Part shown: piece by piece, positions 9,344-20,509 of the stretch
How the letters are laid out: every line of letters begins with the position of its first letter
Numbering within the stretch: position 1 is the first letter of the stretch
Source: Staphylotrichum longicolle
Lineage: Eukaryota; Ascomycota; Sordariomycetes; Sordariales; Chaetomiaceae
Length of the DNA: 64,000 bases
Direction of reading: 5' to 3'
Assembly (NCBI GenBank): GCA_019096155.1
Contig: JAHCVI010000005.1
Location: 940,468-1,004,467 of the forward strand
Made by a program: the position numbers and the translations under genes
The notes under the pieces: model-generated
Seen by the model: only the letters and a program-made list of their open reading frames with translations
Database searches by the model: none
What the model was told of the DNA's origin: nothing

Positions 9344-12300
9344 ATGAAGCATGGAGCTAGCGGATGGTCCCTCAAACCGTCATCTCCACCGCCCTGCTTT
9401 GAGCTTACCTCGGCCGTTCAAGCTGACAAAGACTCGGCGATTCGTGTGCGCCATGAGCATTCCCCTCCCCACTTTTCGCCTTGCACACCCACTGACCTTC
9501 TCCAGAGCATGCCACCGACACGTCCCCCTGAGCGATCGCTCGAGCGCCTCGACAGCCTCCCCGAAGCATCCTTCGACGCGGCAAACAAGCAGCATGTGGA
9601 CATTTGTCTCCGAAATACGCGCTGCGACGTCCTCGCACAGATCAGGAGATGGGCCAACGGAGACGGCGGGCAACGGATATACTGGCTCAAGGGAATGGCT
9701 GGCACGGGCAAGTCCACGATCGCGCTGACGGTGGCCCGCGAATACAGCGCCAAGGAGCGGCTCGGCGCGAGTTTCTTTTTTTCGAGAGGCGGGGACGATC
9801 TTGCGTCCACACGCAGGTTCGCTGCAACGATCGCCGTCCAGCTTGCGGAGGTGTCACCGCAGCTTCGCAGGCACATTGCCGATGCTGCGGCCTCTACTCG
9901 CCGCATTCACGGGCTCGGCTTGTACGACCAATGGGAGAAGCTCGTTCTGCGGCCGCTGGCGCAGCTGGGCAGAGAGGCGTTCCCGCACCCACTCATCGTC
10001 GTAGTGGACGCACTGGACGAGTGCGACAACGACGACGACGTCTCGCTCTTGATTCGATGCATGGCAGCGGCGGTGGCCGTCGAGCACATCAATATCAGGG
10101 TATTCGTCACAAGCCGACCAGACCAGCCGATCAGCATCGGCTTCAACAGTATCGCCGCCGAGGCACACCAAGACTTCATCCTTCACGATATCGAGCAGTC
10201 GATCGTCGATCAGGACCTAGCGGTCTATTACGAATACCAACTGGGACAGATGGTACGGACCTCCGGCCTGGATGCGGCCGTTCTCCGGGATGGCGTTATC
10301 GAGAAGCTGGCCAAGAAATCATGCAGATTGTTCATCCATGCGGCCACGGCATGTCGCTTTGTTCGCGAAGGAGGGCCTCTCGCCGGCGAGCGGCTTGCCC
10401 ACCTAATCTCGGCCGAGCGCTTGCCGGCCAGAACAGGGACAGAGCTGGACCGAATGTACACGACCGTCCTGGAATACTCTCTGAATGCCCAGTTCGACAT
10501 GGAGGAGACGGCTAGAGTGCAGGAACTGTTCGGCCGTATTGTGGGTTCTCTTGCGGTGCTCTTCGATGCACTATCACCTGACAGCCTTGCCATGATGCTC
10601 GCCGAGCCAAAGGGAAAGATCACGTCGACGCTTCGCAGTCTTCATTCGGTTGTGGATGTTCCGGAACAGGAGGGCAGGCTGATCCGGTTTCTTCACCCGT
10701 CCTTCCGCGAATTTCTTCTAGATCCACGGAGATGTTCCCACACGATGTTCCGTATTGACTCCAAGACGGCGCACAGGCAGCTGTTAGACTGCTGTCTGAG
10801 GGTCATGGCAGATCATCTCGGTCGGAACATGTGTGGCCTCGGGCGACCGGGAATCCGGGTGGGCGACATTCCCCGGTCAGATGTGGACAGCAAGGTCCCT
10901 TTTGCTGTCCAGTACGCCTGTCGGTATTGGTTCTATCATCTAGAGCAGGGTGGTGTCGACCTTCGAGAGCATCCGGGAATTGCGGATCTTCTGGAGACTC
11001 GATTCCTCTTTTGGGTTGAGGCTCTTGCGCTAATCGGTCGGCTAGCTGATGGGATCACTATGATCCGGCTTTTAGAGACGAGACTGCCCGTGAGTATACC
11101 GCATATCTTGTACGATGCTTATGGTTGATAGAATGCAGAGGAGCACTGTGACTGGGTCTCGAGCCGTACTCAATACTATGAGGGCTGAGTCCGGCCCTGG
11201 ATACGAACATAATCCCCCGCCTCTGAGTACAATGATTTACGATGCGAAGCGATTCCTGCTGAGCCACAGCTCGATCATCGAGGGGGCTCCGCTTCAGGCA
11301 TACTGTTCTGCTCTCGTGTTCAGTCCCGAAGCGAGCATTATTCGGCGGCTCTACATGCGGCAGCTCCCGGAGTGGATCATACGCGCACCGGCGCTCTCTG
11401 AAGACTGGAGTGTGCATCTGCAGACACTAAGCCATCTGACCGCGGTCCACGCCGTCGCGGTCTCGTCGGACGGCCGGCTCATCGTGTCGGGCTCTGGGAA
11501 TAACACGCTCCGTTATAGCGATCATATGGTCCGCGTATGGGATGCGGCTACGGGCGCCGAGCGGCGTGTGCTGCAAGGCCATTTGGACTCGGTCAACGCC
11601 GTCGCGTTCTCGCCGGACGGCCAGCTCATCGTATCGGGCTCTTGCGACAAGACGGTCAGGGTATGGGATGCGGCCACGGGCGGCGTGTGCTGCATGGCCA
11701 TTTGGACTGGGGCAACGCCGTCGCCTTCTCGCCAGACGGCCAGCTCATCGTGTCGGGCTCTGACGACAAGACGGTCCGGGTATGGGATGCGGCCACGGGG
11801 ACCGAGCGGCATGTGCTACAAGGCCATTCGCGCCCGGCCCGCGCCGTCGCCTTCTCGCCGGACGGCCAGCTCATCGTGTCGGGCTCTGACGACAAGACGG
11901 TCCGGGTATGGGATTCCGCCACGGGGGCCAAGAGGCGTGTGCTGCAAGGCCATTTGGACTCGGTCATCGCTGTCGCGTTCTCGCCGGACGGCCGGCTCAT
12001 CGTATCGGGCTCTGACGACAACACGGTCCGGGTATGGGATGCGGTCACGAGCGCCGAGCGGCGTGTACTGCAAGGCCATTCGCGCCCGGTCAGCACCGTC
12101 GCCTTCTCGCCGGATGGCCGGCTCATCGTGTCGGGCTCTCGTGACAAGACGGCCCGCGTATGGGATGCGGCCACGGGTTCCGACCAGCACCTGCTTCCGA
12201 TAGATACCGATCTACGGTTTCTCTCCTTTTCCTCTTGTGGTAAACATCTTGTTACCGATCGTGGAACCTTACGGTTGCCTTACTCCGACTGCCGATGTCC

Positions 12301-12484
12301 GCATCACATCTTTGCCGCAAGGTCTTGGGTTACCGACAATGGCGAAGAACTACTCTACCTCCACCCAGACTATCAGGACTCATTTGGGTTTGTTTCGAGC
12401 ACCGTCGTCGTTTACACGGGCCGAGTTTCACATGCTCTGCAGTTGGATTTATCAAGAGCGAGCGACATACTATCGTCTGCATAG
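9344..12484 (+). pseudogene. NACHT-WD40 NLR gene, frameshifted inside the WD40 repeats
   Basis: A STAND-class innate-immunity/incompatibility receptor of the fungal NWD type. Exon 1 (9344-11089) encodes the NACHT NTPase: Walker A 'GMAGTGKSTI', Walker B 'LIVVVDALDECD', sensor 'VFVTSRPDQP', then a winged-helix region ending 'RLIRFLHPSFREFLLDP'. A 49-base intron (11090-11138, GTGAGT...CAG) leads to exon 2: 'DAKRFLLSHSSIIEGAPLQ', then six WD40 repeats and a C-terminal tail to 12484. In the second repeat 7 bases are missing near 11681 compared with its sister repeats, which shifts the frame, so the product would end early unless the deletion is an assembly error in the near-identical repeats. No HET, HeLo or PNP effector domain is visible at the N-terminus; the start could be 9344 or the Met at 9512. 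Confidence 0.82.
11440..12190 (+). repeat. Six WD40 repeats of 126 bases with very high mutual identity
   Basis: Units repeat every 126 bases (for example GTATGGGAT at 11780 and 11906), coding the cycle 'GH....AVAFSPDG.LIVSGS.DKTVRVWD'. Variation is concentrated at a few positions just after GH ('LDSVN', 'LDWGN', 'SRPAR', 'LDSVI', 'SRPVS') and after the serine of VSGS. That is the pattern described for fungal NWD incompatibility genes, where repeats are shuffled and a few surface residues vary. The first unit contains a short insertion ('GNNTLRYSDHM'). Confidence 0.85.
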
Positions 12485-12753
12485 GGGAGCATCTCCTACG
12501 ATACTTGCCCATTCTTTGTTCTTCTATCTTTGCCCCTTCTAGGGGTCCTGGGGGCCACGTTCAACTTATACTCAGTGCTACGCCCGAGGAAAGGTTCTCG
12601 TACCTTCGATATTCAGCCGCACGCCTGCGCCATCGTGAACCACCTCCCACTTTTCTTCAACATGTCAGGTCTGACGTTCCTCCGCTCCAGCGTCTGCCAC
12701 ACCTATTACTTCCGACCGACTTTTCCGATTGTCGTTGATGCAAACGCCCTGCC

Positions 12754-13167
12754 ATGAATCCGAAACGAACGTACCAAGATGAACAACCGTCTGCGAGCCT
12801 CCCGAAGCGGTCAAGAACCTTGGACACCGCCTCCAATGGCGGCATTTATCCAAACCACGATGCGCACTCTCGACTTGTGCACGGAGATTACACAATCGCC
12901 TGGATCTGCGCACTTCCCTTAGAATTGGCGGCATCGCGTGCCATGCTGGACAAGGAACACTCACTGCCACCCAACCAAGCTGGCGACGACAACGCCTACG
13001 TGCTTGGACGCATCGACCAGCACAACGTCGTCATGGCATGCCTGCCGGGACAGTACGGAACGAACAACGATATCGTGCAGGAAATGGGAGAGAGCTTGGT
13101 GCAAGTCCTGTTGGTTACTCGGGTGGTGAGTGGATGGGACTGGATGGGAGTTGCTGACAATCCATGA
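12754..13167 (+). pseudogene. PNP-like NLR N-terminal fragment
   Basis: 137-residue frame beginning with a basic Ser-rich leader, then the start of the purine/uridine phosphorylase-like domain used as the N-terminus of many fungal NLRs: 'DYTIAWICALPLELAASRAML', 'YVLGRIDQHNVVMACLPG', 'QYGTNN'. Just after 'GTNN' (about 13065) the match to the family is lost; the rest ('VQEMGESLVQVLLVTRV') is unrelated and a GTGAGT sequence follows at about 13123. Only the first quarter of the domain is present, so the piece is a truncated copy. Its sister fragment is at 23627-24200. Confidence 0.7.
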
Positions 13168-13588
13168 TGAGGGGAAACCCATGGAATCGAAAAGGCCAGC
13201 ATGAGCATGCTGCACCAGAGGCCCAGACTCTCTCAGCCTGCCACCACAGCCACAAGGTTGGATCAACCGGACAATGGCACGTCACCAACGCGCGGGAACA
13301 GAATTCTGCTACACACCAGAAAACATAAGAAGAAGCAGAGCAGTAACTGACGGAACAGGCTTCGTGTTCGGACTAAGATGTTGAGAGGATCCCAGAGTCG
13401 CGTGATCTCGCAGTTTCGTAATCAAAGTAGAGTACCTTATGATGAGCCAAGCATCAAGGTCCGAAGCGGATGCTCCAATACTATAACAACCTGGGTGCTA
13501 AGTAAGGTAAGACAGCTATGTTTTCACATGTAATTACTTGAATTAAGGTGCCTAAAGGCCAAGATCACTCGACAACCCCGCCGTGCCG
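13168..13588. other. No gene seen
   Basis: Intergenic sequence between the PNP fragment and the 3' end of the 503-residue gene. No motif recognised. Confidence 0.4.
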
Positions 13589-15100
13589 TCACTCCGCGGA
13601 AGACGAGCCGATTCTCCCCTCCCAGAACACTCTCGAAAACTGCAGGCAATCCCGAAACTGACATTCAAGGTAGACACCTCCTCGGACGTCACTGGGCATA
13701 ATATTGGGCCTGTAACTGTCACGCGCGCGGCCGTTGGCTCGCTCCAACACCATGGTCAACATGTAGGCCACCACCCGAGTGATGCCCGCCACGCATGCGT
13801 CGTCAAACATGGCCGACGCGTCCCCGAACCGAGATAAGAACGACGCGATCCGGCTCCCCACGTAGGCGCCGTCAAAGCCGGGTACGGGCACGACGTCGGG
13901 CTGCGTGAAGTAGCGGTGGCACCAGACGTCCAGCCCGGGCCAGCGTCCGCCCTCGGGGGTGTGCTCCGGGAACAGGAGCTCGGCGGCGGCCGAAACACTG
14001 CGACCCCTTATGCGCGGGACGACGGTCCGTTGCAGGTAGCTCAGCACCATCTCGTTGACGAGGTCGTACAGCGGTTCCGCCCAGGGGTCGATGAACTCGA
14101 GGATCGGTGCGCTCAGACGGTGGGGGGTCATGTCGTACCCACTGGGAGTAACCAGCCTCAGCTCGTCGGCGTTGCGAAAGACGCGGATTGCGTTGATCTC
14201 CTTCGGCCTCAAGACGTGGTCGCTCCGGTCGTAGGGGCCAAGCCAGTCGGCCTGTGGCGGCGGCGGCGGTGTCAGAGGCTGGATGTTGGGGTTCTCGGGC
14301 ACCGTCGACCACTCGCGAAGCAGCTCGATCCCCGAGAAGTCGAAGCCCTCTTGCAGCATGCGCACGAACGTTTCATCTGGAGTCTCCTCCTTCTTCAAGA
14401 TCCGTTCCGAGCCCTTGAACGCGGTCCGCGGGAAGTAGGTGTTCACCGTGAAGAGGAGAAAGGAGCGAGCGGCGGTGCGGTCGTCGTCGAAACCGAAGCG
14501 GCCGAACGCGTATTCCCCCCGGGGGATGTGAAGCCACACGCCGTCCTCGGACCACTGCCGCTCCGCCGAGCGCTGGTCCTTCCATCGGAGCGCCATGGAC
14601 CTAGCCGCGGCGAGGTCGACAAGGCCTGCTGCCGAAAAGAGCGAGCGGGAATCTACAATTGGCTCGGCCACCACTGCAATCTCGTCCTCTGACCGTTTGT
14701 CGTAGTAGTCCCAATCATAGCGGTTGATGACAAAGACGCCATTCGCGGCCGTCTTGTCGTCGTTGAAGGTGCTTCCGCTACCGGATTCGTAAGGAGAGCC
14801 GGAAATCCAGAGGATCTTGTCGACTTCCCTCTCGGGGTCGACGTCGGAGTGGGCGAGAAACCAGGCCACCACGCCCTGGGTATCCAGGTCAATTAGCTGA
14901 AAGGCATTCCATACCCCGTTGCGCGCGGCAACGTTGAACTCGATGGGTTGGGCCTTGACGGTCCCGGATGCTCGGGGTCGGACCGTGGGAAAGCCTTGCA
15001 CGGGCACCGATGCGCCGTTCCAGATGTTGTGCAGCGCCCCGAAGCAGACGCACCCGGAGACCACAGAGATGGTGGCGTGGGGGCTTGGAGAGGCAGCCAT
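13589..15100 (-). CDS. Conserved-looking protein of unknown function, 503 residues
   Basis: Long intronless frame. I chose the Met at 15100 because the composition changes there and a TATA-like ATATTTAAG lies at about 15168-15177; the frame stays open to 15472, so an upstream start is possible. The protein is soluble-looking: no signal peptide and no membrane helix. Visible features are a proline run ('PLTPPPPPQADW') near the middle and well-formed blocks such as 'GVVAWFLAHSDVDPEREVD', 'WLHIPRGEYAFGRFGFDDD' and 'LLFTVNTYFPRTAFKG'. I do not recognise a domain. Its length without a stop and its amino-acid balance support a real gene. Confidence 0.65.
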   Translation of the reverse strand: MAASPSPHATISVVSGCVCFGALHNIWNGASVPVQGFPTVRPRASGTVKAQPIEFNVAARNGVWNAFQLIDLDTQGVVAWFLAHSDVDPEREVDKILWISGSPYESGSGSTFNDDKTAANGVFVINRYDWDYYDKRSEDEIAVVAEPIVDSRSLFSAAGLVDLAAARSMALRWKDQRSAERQWSEDGVWLHIPRGEYAFGRFGFDDDRTAARSFLLFTVNTYFPRTAFKGSERILKKEETPDETFVRMLQEGFDFSGIELLREWSTVPENPNIQPLTPPPPPQADWLGPYDRSDHVLRPKEINAIRVFRNADELRLVTPSGYDMTPHRLSAPILEFIDPWAEPLYDLVNEMVLSYLQRTVVPRIRGRSVSAAAELLFPEHTPEGGRWPGLDVWCHRYFTQPDVVPVPGFDGAYVGSRIASFLSRFGDASAMFDDACVAGITRVVAYMLTMVLERANGRARDSYRPNIMPSDVRGGVYLECQFRDCLQFSRVFWEGRIGSSSAE

Positions 15101-15989
15101 GGCGAAAGTGGTGTGTTGACAACTCCTCTTGGTCGGGGAACCATGCTGTTGAAAGAAGGATGTCGTCAGATATTTAAGCACATGCCGAGCATGGGTGTGG
15201 TGTTGCAAGGGACCCGCTTCAGCCCCGCGCTTCCAGGCAACCATCCACCACCGGACCAGGATCTCACCAGCTTGCCCACCGTTCGCACGTGTGATTGATG
15301 GCTCAAGAGCGCGTCGAGATGGAGCGCCGACTAGCTGCTGGGATAAAACGGTGTATGGCTGCCGACACCGAGCGGCGCGTAACCGAAGGTTGGTTGGAGG
15401 CCCTTCCACACGGCCGAAGCCGCAGTGTCGACCGCGTCTTGCAGCAGGCCGTCGGAAAAAAAAGGCTGACACACCGGCGCAGCTTCCTCGCTCACACTGT
15501 CTCCTTTTGTAATCTGCAGTTTGTCAAGAGGGCGAAGCACCTCGCAGGAAGGCCAGCCGCCCGTGTGCCTCTCCTTAACGGACCCGTCACCTTCCTCCTC
15601 CTCGGTCAATTAACACCTCTTGCAATCGAAATCGTACAACGGCTTTCGCTGCAGTCCTCGTAGCGTCGTCGCACTGGTCGGTTTTGCCGCCAAGACTCTT
15701 GATTTCGCCCTCCCAGAACTGGGCAGGGGCGGGGATGCCCTGTCTGTTCTTCAGTTAATACGCGTGTACTGAATGGATTCGATGTGGAGAGCGTCAAGCC
15801 GTTCCGGTCCGATGGTTGGGGCAGGCAGCAACCAGCTTAGGTGTATCCATAGCGCTACCTAAGGCAAGTCGGTCGCGGTGTCGCCAAGCCAGTGTGTACC
15901 AAGGTCAAAGCCAGGTAGTTAAACGGAAATCCTTCGGCTTTACTCTGGTTCATGAACCGCGCCTGTGGCTCAACTATTTCTACTCCAGC
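15101..15989. other. No gene seen
   Basis: Upstream sequence of the 503-residue gene and further intergenic DNA. Open frames (such as 15295-15663) show no family resemblance. Confidence 0.4.
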
Positions 15990-16440
15990 TCATCCCTCTA
16001 GGGAATCGAACTCTGCACGCTCGCCTTTTTCATCGTCTTTGGCGCCGTCTTGTTGGCTTTTTTTCACGGCCGTCTCAATGTCAATTGCCTCATTCTTCTT
16101 TTCCACCGCATCCACGCATACCTCCCGACAAAGTATCTCCCGCCGCGGTGGTATCAACAACCTTGGCCTTCTCCGCCGGCACCAGTCCCTTCCTGCCATC
16201 CTTACTCATATAGTACACTCCTCTCCCACCCAGGGTGACAATCACATTCTGTACTCCTCTCCCGATAAGTATGATCATCGCAACTCTCTCTTTAAGCCCT
16301 CGCGTGTCTTCACCCGCGCACATCCCCGCCATACCCTACCAGACTCGCCGTGAGCTGGGCGCCGTGCCAGTCCGCGCCGACACACCCAACCATGGCCACA
16401 TGCGCGGTAGTGTTGGCGGTAGTACGGAGTGGTTCTGATT
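15990..16440 (-). pseudogene. Ribokinase (PfkB family) relic
   Basis: Pieces of a ribokinase, which phosphorylates D-ribose, in the right order on the minus strand but in different frames. Near 16320-16430 is 'HVAMVGCVGADWHGAQL', the N-terminal-domain motif. At 16090-16260 is 'GVQNVIVTLGGRGVYYM' and the catalytic/anion-hole motif 'VVDTTAAGDTLSGG'. At 15990-16080 a third frame gives 'AIDIETAVKKSQQDGAK', the C-terminal helix. The central part of the enzyme is missing between the first two blocks, so this is a deleted and frameshifted copy. Confidence 0.7.
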
Positions 16441-16588
16441 CAAGGTTGCCAACGCCCTCACATTGGGCTCAGAACGAGCCTCGAACACAGCAGCCGGCAT
16501 CTTCAGCTTGAAAGGGGCTCAACACATGTAACAATTTCGCTCCCCTTTCACCCCCTGTACAACCCCCCTCTTACCTTCGACGGTGGAT

Positions 16589-18834
16589 CTATGGAACACA
16601 ATCCGATTTAGAAAGACTTTGATAAAATTCCGCACCTCGTCTGAATCCTATGTGCCAAGGAGAGAGCACCTCGCTTGGTAGAGGACACAAGCGGGAAACG
16701 GAATCAAGTCGGCTTGCAGTCATACTAGCACTTGTTGCGATGGGGTTGGCGCTGGCACTGAGGCTAGGGCTGGGGCTAGAGCTAGGGCTGGCGCTGGCGC
16801 TGGACGTCGCTTCCAGAAAGGCGGCTCTGTTGTAAGTGTGAGGAGTCAGTATCCCGGTTCAGAAAGCACGAGTGATAAAGAGAGAGAGATGTGGAGTGAA
16901 AAAGAACAACCGACCCTTTATAAGTGGTAGGCGGCACGGTGATGAACCCAGTCGTGTTGGTCGGGTCCTCCGTGTTGCCCGCGGCGTTGCCCCGGTACGG
17001 CATGCCCATCTTGTCGCACGCTGCGAGGTGGTCGGGCGGGAAGGTCATCCCACGCAGGCGGTCGGGCGCCTCAACGATAGTCGCCGTCAGGCCCATCTCA
17101 ACGTGCCACTCAATGTGGCAGTGGAAGAGCCACACGCCCGGGTTGTCGGCCTTGAAGCGCAGCACGGCGTACGAGTTTGCCATGACGGTCACCGTGTCGC
17201 GCATCGGCGGGTTGCTGGTGTTGTTGACGTCGCGGCCGGGCCAGTTGCCCGTCCCGCTGCGCGGGCGGTCGAGCACTTGGAAGTGGTGGCCGTGCAGGTG
17301 GAAGGGGTGGGTGGCGGCGTCGATGTTGTTGACCACGATCTGGACGATATCGCCGTGGTTGATGATTAGAGGGTTGACTTGGCCGTAAATGATTGGGTTC
17401 GTATTGAATTCGCCAGTTGTCGCGGCGCTGTACAAAGTGGGCACCTTCTGTTCGATGTAGGTGATGTTGTTGAAGCAAGCGCTGTAGTGTCGCAAGGGTA
17501 TCAGTACGGGTCTAAACATTTGGGAGACGGAATGTAGCCAAGCAAAGATATATACCGCGGGTAACCATTCTAGTCGAAGCAGAACTCAAAGTCAAGCTGG
17601 ATTAGCTTGTCGTATGAAGGGTAGGCTGGTGCCCTGTTATAAGGCTTAAAGTGAGCGTCGTCGACCAGCTGCCACTTATCAACGACGTCGACATTGGTAA
17701 GAGGTTGCAAAGCGTCCATGACCAGATACCCCGTATAGTTAAGCCCCCATCGCAGTTGAGCAGCAGAGTCGGTCCAGTCGCAGTTAATATCGAGGGTGAC
17801 CAAGAAGGGGAAATTTCCACTATCCCTCTCAATAGCCGAGATCAAGACGTCGTAACGCTGGGCAGGCGCAACCCGAACTTGGTAAGCCTCCTGTTTCTGG
17901 ATGTACGCCGCGTCGTTCGAGATGACGGACATTGTGTGCGAGTCAAAGTGGACCATGGCGGATGCGAAGGCGGCAAAGCTGATGATGCGGATGCGGTACG
18001 TCTTGCCTTTGACGAAGTTCACTCGTGCTCCTTGTCCTTCGTTTACAAGAATGCTATCTGGAAAGGGAGGTAGAAAGCGCGTATTAGATGTAACGAGCAT
18101 GTTCTGCATCAACGTGATGCTGTTGTCGTGATACCTAAAACAGATCCGATAAGCGTCCAGTGCGGGATTTTATATCAAGGTTTTCAGGAACTTACCAATC
18201 GGAGACCGTTAAGATGTATTCCTCGTCGTAGTCACCCTTGTATGGGTCATTGGGGTCATTCACAATGAAGGGACTACGCAGGCCATCGGGGTACTGCCCC
18301 ATATTGTGAGAGTGATCTGCCACCCGCTCGTCAACCTCAACCAGAACGCCAAGCCCACCAAGGATATCGCCAATGAAACCTACACCAGAAGGTACCGGGC
18401 TTGTCAACTACGAATTGATAGGTCATCGACAAGTCCGGAGGGAGAGGACATAGCGTGACACCGCTCGGACCGTCCATGTCGGATGTCTGAATCTAGTTGA
18501 CGCCGTGAAAATGCAGTCCGGTGGTCTGGTTGCCGAGACCGTTGTGAAGGTTAACGACAACGGTATCATTAACGTTGGCTCTTATGGTCGGACACGGCCA
18601 ATGTCCGTTAATGCCTATGACGGGCCGGCCGAAGCCGTCGGGGCTTGCCCACACCCAGGTGGCATTGAAGTCATATGTGACTGTCGCTGCCCGAGCAAAC
18701 CGCGCCAGGGACAGGGAAACAAGCGAGGTAATTAAAGACCAAGGCGAGCATAGCACTGGCTGCTCCTCTAGCGCTGGGTGCCGAAGGGGGCGAGATCGCG
18801 AGTGCGCCGCCTTCTCAGACAGGCAAAAGAGCAA
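16589..18834 (-). pseudogene. Fet3-like multicopper oxidase/laccase with two in-frame TAG codons
   Basis: A secreted or membrane-bound blue copper oxidase. All four copper motifs are visible: 'LHFHGV', 'FWYHSHNMG' (across an intron), 'HPFHLHGHHFQ' and 'HCHIEWHVEMG'. The layout matches Fet3-type ferroxidases, with 'YILTVSDWYHDNSITL' where Fet3 has its iron-site acid (here Asp instead of Glu). Introns follow 'GTFW', 'VSDW' and 'NGYPR' and probably 'TTYK'; after the last one a Ser-rich tail ('TSSASASPSSSPSPS') would run to 16589, but that 3' end is uncertain. TAG replaces Gln-like codons at 18493-18495 and 17570-17572. No ATG exists in the frame before the hydrophobic signal sequence ('SLITSLVSLSLARFARA'). 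I read it as inactivated, probably by RIP. Confidence 0.8.
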
Positions 18835-19561
18835 TATGAACGAGCGAATGGGAGTGACCAGAGGATAAACGAGCGGATTATCTTATACTCTCGCTTTCTA
18901 ACACTTTGAACGAAAGTTAGTTCTAGATATACACTATGCCAATACGCGATAGTCTTGTTCTAGTGACGCAATCGAACCAAAGACTTTGAATCTTAGGTAG
19001 AGAGTGGGGGTTGGAGAATACGATAGTTGTCTGAAACTTTACGGCAGCCTCTAGCAATCTAACAAATTACCACCTATCAGCAGCTAAGCAATTTGCATTG
19101 AGTTATTTCGAGATTGAGCTTGAACTATCAGCCTACAGTCGCCGCAATTACAATTGCAGGGCAAAGTCCGACTGCTATAGTACCTCTAGGCGGGTTAACA
19201 CACATCTCTATATCCTACTAGTTAGCCGTAAAAGAAGCAGGCACATAGGACCTACATTGCCCCGTTCATACCAACCGCAAGAGAGGTAGAACTAAGGACC
19301 TATAGTGTCCGTGTATTGCATGTTGTAGAAGCAGAATCAAGGACATAACGTTACCCCCTTGTTTCCTACTGGCACATCAACATCAACCGAGAACGTCAAG
19401 TTTACGGATGTCTTGAGCGCCATCGCGAAGTTCTTGAACGCCATGCATAGTTCTTGAAAGCCATTTTCGTATCTCTTCCCGCACTGATTATTGCCGTTGC
19501 ACCGCCAAGACCCCTCCTCACGGAGTTCCCCAGAAGAACCGAGTGAGAAGCTCGTACAACA
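18835..19561. other. No gene seen
   Basis: More AT-rich stretch upstream of the oxidase, with no coding signal on either strand. Confidence 0.4.
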
Positions 19562-19775
19562 TCATACAACTTTATTCATCGTAGGTTCGTCCCATACGTG
19601 CTCCGCCTGCAGATTCGCCAACGCGTGGAGAAGGACCGGTGGAGGCATGGGAGGAAGTCTTTACGTTCCCGCCCGCCACCGGATTTCGCCTTCGCTAGAT
19701 CGTATTGGACGATCCCGCCGGTGGCTCCGTCCAGAGTAGGGAGGAGGTCGCGTAAATTAGCGTCGAGATCGGCCG
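19562..19775 (-). pseudogene. PNP-domain NLR relic
   Basis: On the minus strand the motif 'GGIVQYDLAKAKSGGGRERK' matches the central signature of fungal PNP-type NLR domains (G-G-V-V-Q-Y-D-x-G-K). One frame further, 'PPPVLLHALANLQAEHVWD' gives the next conserved block. The change of frame near 19640 and the lack of flanking domain sequence show a short decayed fragment. Confidence 0.6.
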
Positions 19776-20059
19776 TACTATCCCTCTCTGCGCTCTCTGA
19801 ACTTCCGTGCCATCTGGGTGTCCGCTGCCATCTTCGTCATGTGTTCTCTTCAAAGTTTCCAGGCAGGCGATTCATTGTCCGCGTCGGCCATGCTATTAAC
19901 AGAGGGCTCCAACGTATCGATCTCGTCCGGAGCAGCGCCGACACCTTTGCCTGCTCGGACATGTCAACATGTTGATCTGCCGTGAAATGCGAGATCCAGG
20001 CGCATACCTGATGAGTGATGATGGTCGGGTGCGTGATGATGGGTTTAGGCTGTTTCGTT

Positions 20060-20205
20060 CTGTGGGTGGTCTGCATCCATGGGTGGTCTGCATCCAGATG
20101 GTCAGTACCCATTGCGAACCGTATCGTTGCCCGCACCGGTCGCACATTCGGGGACCACTTCTTGTCATCCGAGGGTAATTATTTTCCTCCTAGGGAGAAG
20201 GGGCC
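20060..20205 (-). mobile_element. LINE C-terminal relic, copy 3
   Basis: The minus strand reads 'KKWSPNVRPVRATIRFAMG' followed by 'DHLDADHPWMQTTH', the extreme C-terminus of the ORF2 protein seen in the copies at 894 and 63073 ('VRATIRFAMATGRLDTNQPQ'). A preceding 'LGGK' block is also recognisable. It is about 150 bases long and diverged, with an in-frame stop, so it is older than the two terminal copies. Confidence 0.6.
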
Positions 20206-20224
20206 TGCCGAGCGGTGTCGGCAA

Positions 20225-20475
20225 TGGCGGATCTGCCCAGGCCGAGGGATGCCTCAAGGACTATATTGACCCCCCGGAGATCCCGGATAGATTGTAAGTC
20301 GCTTTGCGTTATTCGGGGAGTGGGAAAGGCGACCGGGAGAAGATCATCGAGTCTTGTGGTGAAGTGCGAGAGGTCCTGGAGCAATTTTTCGAACTGCTGC
20401 TTGTCCCGGATAGCCTAGCGCAACTTCTCATGCAAGACGCTCGGCGTGAGCAGGACGTGCCAGACCAGACCCGCC
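20225..20475 (-). pseudogene. HeLo-like (prion-forming NLR effector) domain relic
   Basis: The minus strand encodes 'AIRDKQQFEKLLQDLSHF' and 'TTRLDDLLPVAFPTP', the hallmark helical block of the HeLo/HeLo-like N-terminal domains of HET-S-type and related fungal cell-death proteins. Just before it a TAG (20415-20417) stands where relatives have the conserved Trp ('LR[W]AIRDK'), as a TGG-to-TAG change would give. The N-terminal half and anything after about 20225 are not recognisable. Confidence 0.5.
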
Positions 20476-20509
20476 ATACCTGCGAGGTAGAGAATGCGGT
20501 GCACGCCGT

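Noticed and set aside
9344..12484. Reading the WD40 frame change as an intron
   Set aside because: The 7-base difference is an exact deletion relative to sister repeats; no GT-AG pair at suitable spacing restores frame without losing a repeat blade.
15295..15663. 122-codon plus-strand frame
   Set aside because: No recognisable domain; begins opposite the upstream part of the 503-residue gene's frame and has no coding-like pattern.
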